This document shows positions 62,424-64,000 of a stretch of 64,000 nucleotides of DNA, in pieces. This stretch comes from Austropuccinia psidii (taxonomy: Eukaryota; Basidiomycota; Pucciniomycetes; Pucciniales; Sphaerophragmiaceae). The stretch spans positions 59,807,937 to 59,871,936 of the forward strand of contig JALGQZ010000001.1 of assembly GCA_023105745.1 (NCBI GenBank), read 5' to 3'. The position numbers and the translations under genes are program-made. Under the pieces are notes generated by a model, which did no database searches, was not told the origin of the DNA, and saw only the letters and a list, made by a program, of their open reading frames with translations. Positions within the stretch are counted from its first letter, which is position 1; each line of letters starts with the position of its first letter.

Positions 62424-62504
62424 TTGGAACCCTTCTAGCTCTCAACACTACCAGAATAAAATAAACAAAAAAAAAAATCAACAACAACAACAAAATTTCA
62501 TGAA

Positions 62505-63060
62505 GTGATCCTTGATAAGACCTTAAACTGTCTAAATAATCTGTTTTTTATAAATAATCAAGTACATTTCCTCAAGAACTTGTCCTTGATAAGACCTTAA
62601 AACTGTCTAAATAATCTATTTTTTATAAATAATCAAGTACATATCCTCAAGAATTGGTCCTTGATAAGACCTTAAACTGTCTAAAACATCTCCTTAATTA
62701 AAACAAACAAAATCAATAATCATAATATTGGTCCTTGACATGACCTTAAACTGTACAAATCATCATCATTATTATTTTTTATCAAGAATTTTATCAAAAC
62801 AAAAATCTCAAGAAGTGGTCCTTGATAAGACCTTAAAACTTACTAAATAATCTGTTTTTTATAAATAATCAAGTACATATCCTCAAGAACTGGTCCTTGA
62901 TAAGACCTTAAACTGTCTAAATGATTTATTTCTCTATTTTACCAGCAAAATTACCTCAAGAAGTGGTCCTAGACAAGACCTTAAGCTGTCCAAAACATAT
63001 CTTTCATATATATTAATCAGAAGAAAAATTCAAGAAATGGTCCTGAGTATAACCTTAAAC
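62505..63060 (+). repeat. About 75-bp minisatellite, eight units
   Basis: The core ggtccttgataagacc, followed by ttaaactgtctaaa, starts near 62511, 62585, 62660, 62734, 62820, 62896, 62969 and 63043, giving spacings of 73-86 bp. Units 1-3 and 5-6 are most alike (ttttttataaataatcaag linker), while the outer ones are more diverged. It sits just upstream of the 3' polypurine tract, within the part of the element that would be transcribed. Confidence 0.9.
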
Positions 63061-63808
63061 TGAATCCTCCAGATTTTCAACCTCATGATTCATCTCAAGA
63101 AATCAATTTTGGCCATTGGGAATTATCAAACCTTTACCACTAAATTATTTCAAAAAGAAAAATAAATAAATAAATAAAAATAAAAGAAAAAATACCCTCA
63201 AGTAACTTTAACAACAAAATTTATAAAGAAAAGAATGAAATCTCTCAATATTAAAAAATAAGGGGTGGCAACTTGTTTCTTATCATCACTCCTTGTGATT
63301 TTGAGTTTTGGGGGGTAAGGGGAATTCATATTGTCAACTCACAATTATTTGATATACTGTGTGATAAAGAAATTTTTACCAAAAAAAAGGATGATAATAT
63401 GTATAGTAAAGAAGAAGAAGAATAAGAAGAAAGAGGATAAAAAACAATTGGAAGAAAATCCAGAAAGCTAAGAGATAATGATACTATAAAAGAAATGAAT
63501 ATCTTTGGAGTTAAAATTAATGAAGAAGAATGAAGACAAACCATTATAAAGAATTGCAATCAGGAAACACAACAAACTTTCATGGAAATTGCAGTTTTTT
63601 TTATTTAGGATAACTTCTCCCTCAAGAGTAAACCAAGTTCATAATTACCATCATAAAAGAAAGAACATCACTAAGAATTATATCTATCATGGATTAATAA
63701 TAGTAATTTATGCAAGATAAAAGAAATCAATTCACTCAAATAAAAAAAAGAGAAAACTCAAGGCAGGGTATTTGTCCCTTAATCCTCACTGGAAATGCTG
63801 GGGACAGC

Positions 63809-63826
63809 ATTAAATGGAGAGGGGGA
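63809..63826 (+). promoter_or_regulatory. Polypurine tract of element D
   Basis: attaaatggagaggggga ends directly at the TG of the right LTR. It is the expected primer for plus-strand synthesis. Confidence 0.85.
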
Positions 63827-64000
63827 TGTGGTATACCTGTACCAGTTTGGATTAATGGACAAACTAAGCAGGAATATTTTTCAATTTTCCTTAGGCTTTT
63901 CCCAATATATTGGAGTATTCATTTTTTTCAAAATAAATTATAAGAACTAACACCATTAAAAATTAATAAATGCCTTTTGTTAATAAATGAACTTGACAAT
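63827..64000 (+). repeat. Right LTR of element D (partial)
   Basis: TGTGGTATACCTG onward, collinear with 51631-51807. It is cut by the window edge. Confidence 0.9.

Larger units (their letters stand above)
59442..63808. other. Element-D 3' non-pol segment
   Basis: About 4.4 kb between the last sense ORF and the polypurine tract. It holds a T-rich stretch (59450-60000), a TA microsatellite (about 60041-60063), and an A-rich stretch containing a less AT-rich island (60340-61570) with an antisense ORF and hairpins. An A/T desert with an ataaaaa-type microsatellite (62255-62335) and a 75-bp minisatellite (62505-63060) follow. A minus-strand frame at 63326-63559 is low complexity and not a gene. 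No reverse transcriptase, RNase H or integrase motif is seen on either strand. Confidence 0.65.
51631..64000 (+). mobile_element. Family-D LTR retroelement lacking visible pol (right LTR cut by window end)
   Basis: A left LTR (51631 to about 54062) and the first 174 bp of a right LTR (63827-64000) both start TGTGGTATACCTGTACCAG. By hand they differ at six positions and one 3-bp gap over this stretch. A primer-site-like TGGTGTCCCAACAG follows the left LTR, and a polypurine tract precedes the right one. The internal 9.8 kb encodes gag, retropepsin, a second retropepsin-like domain and a further ORF, then about 4.4 kb without sense coding. I see no YxDD reverse transcriptase, RNase H or integrase motif anywhere inside. 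The target duplication cannot be checked because the element leaves the window. Confidence 0.85.

Noticed and set aside
63326..63559. 77-codon minus-strand Ser/Leu-rich frame
   Set aside because: Low-complexity translation of a GAAGAA-type purine tract, and it lies in the untranslated end of element D.

Overview
The window looks like nuclear DNA of a rust fungus (Pucciniales). It is strongly AT-rich, has short spliceosomal introns of about 60-95 bp, and holds one recognisable host gene in a sea of nested transposable elements. The Ty3/gypsy and gag-protease polyproteins resemble predicted proteins I remember from myrtle rust (Austropuccinia psidii). That species guess comes from memory and was not searched.

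Layout. (1) 1-6521 is gene-free AT-rich DNA with a few perfect hairpins. (2) 6522-9853 (minus) is an apparently intact four-exon NOP14 gene for ribosomal small-subunit assembly, the only host gene I can support. (3) 12181-16992 is a decayed Mutator-like (MULE) transposase gene whose 3' end encodes an OTU-type cysteine protease domain. Two solo LTRs of one family (A) lie in and just beyond it, at 14369-16207 (5-bp target duplication AATCA) and 17546-19330 (AAATT). (4) 19629-20083 is a striking GGCC-motif cluster. (5) 20367-22280 is an inverted solo LTR of family B (duplication TAACC). (6) 24653-40599 is a complete family-B chromovirus (Ty3/gypsy with a C-terminal chromodomain) flanked by ATCCT. 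Its 5' LTR was later hit by a hAT DNA transposon (25149-28923, perfect 18-bp inverted ends, 8-bp duplication GAGCCAGG) and by a solo LTR of a third family (C, 29562-31411). (7) 40605-51630 is AT-rich intergenic DNA with one notable 65-bp-arm palindrome at 48371-48521. (8) 51631-64000 is most of a fourth LTR element (D). It encodes gag, an intact-looking retropepsin, a second retropepsin-like domain without the DTG triad, and a further overlapping ORF of unknown function. I see no reverse transcriptase, RNase H or integrase between its LTRs. Its 4.4-kb 3' segment carries an antisense ORF, matched hairpins, a 75-bp minisatellite and a duplicated polypurine-tract-like sequence.

How it works together. 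NOP14 is presumably constitutively expressed and independent of the rest. The transposon genes are nearly all broken by stops and frameshifts, several of which look like G:C to A:T changes. Insertion order can be read from target duplications: the A-family LTRs post-date the MULE, and the hAT and C-family insertions post-date the B chromovirus. The most unusual object is element D, which looks like a non-autonomous gag-protease retroelement that would need reverse transcriptase and integrase from a relative.
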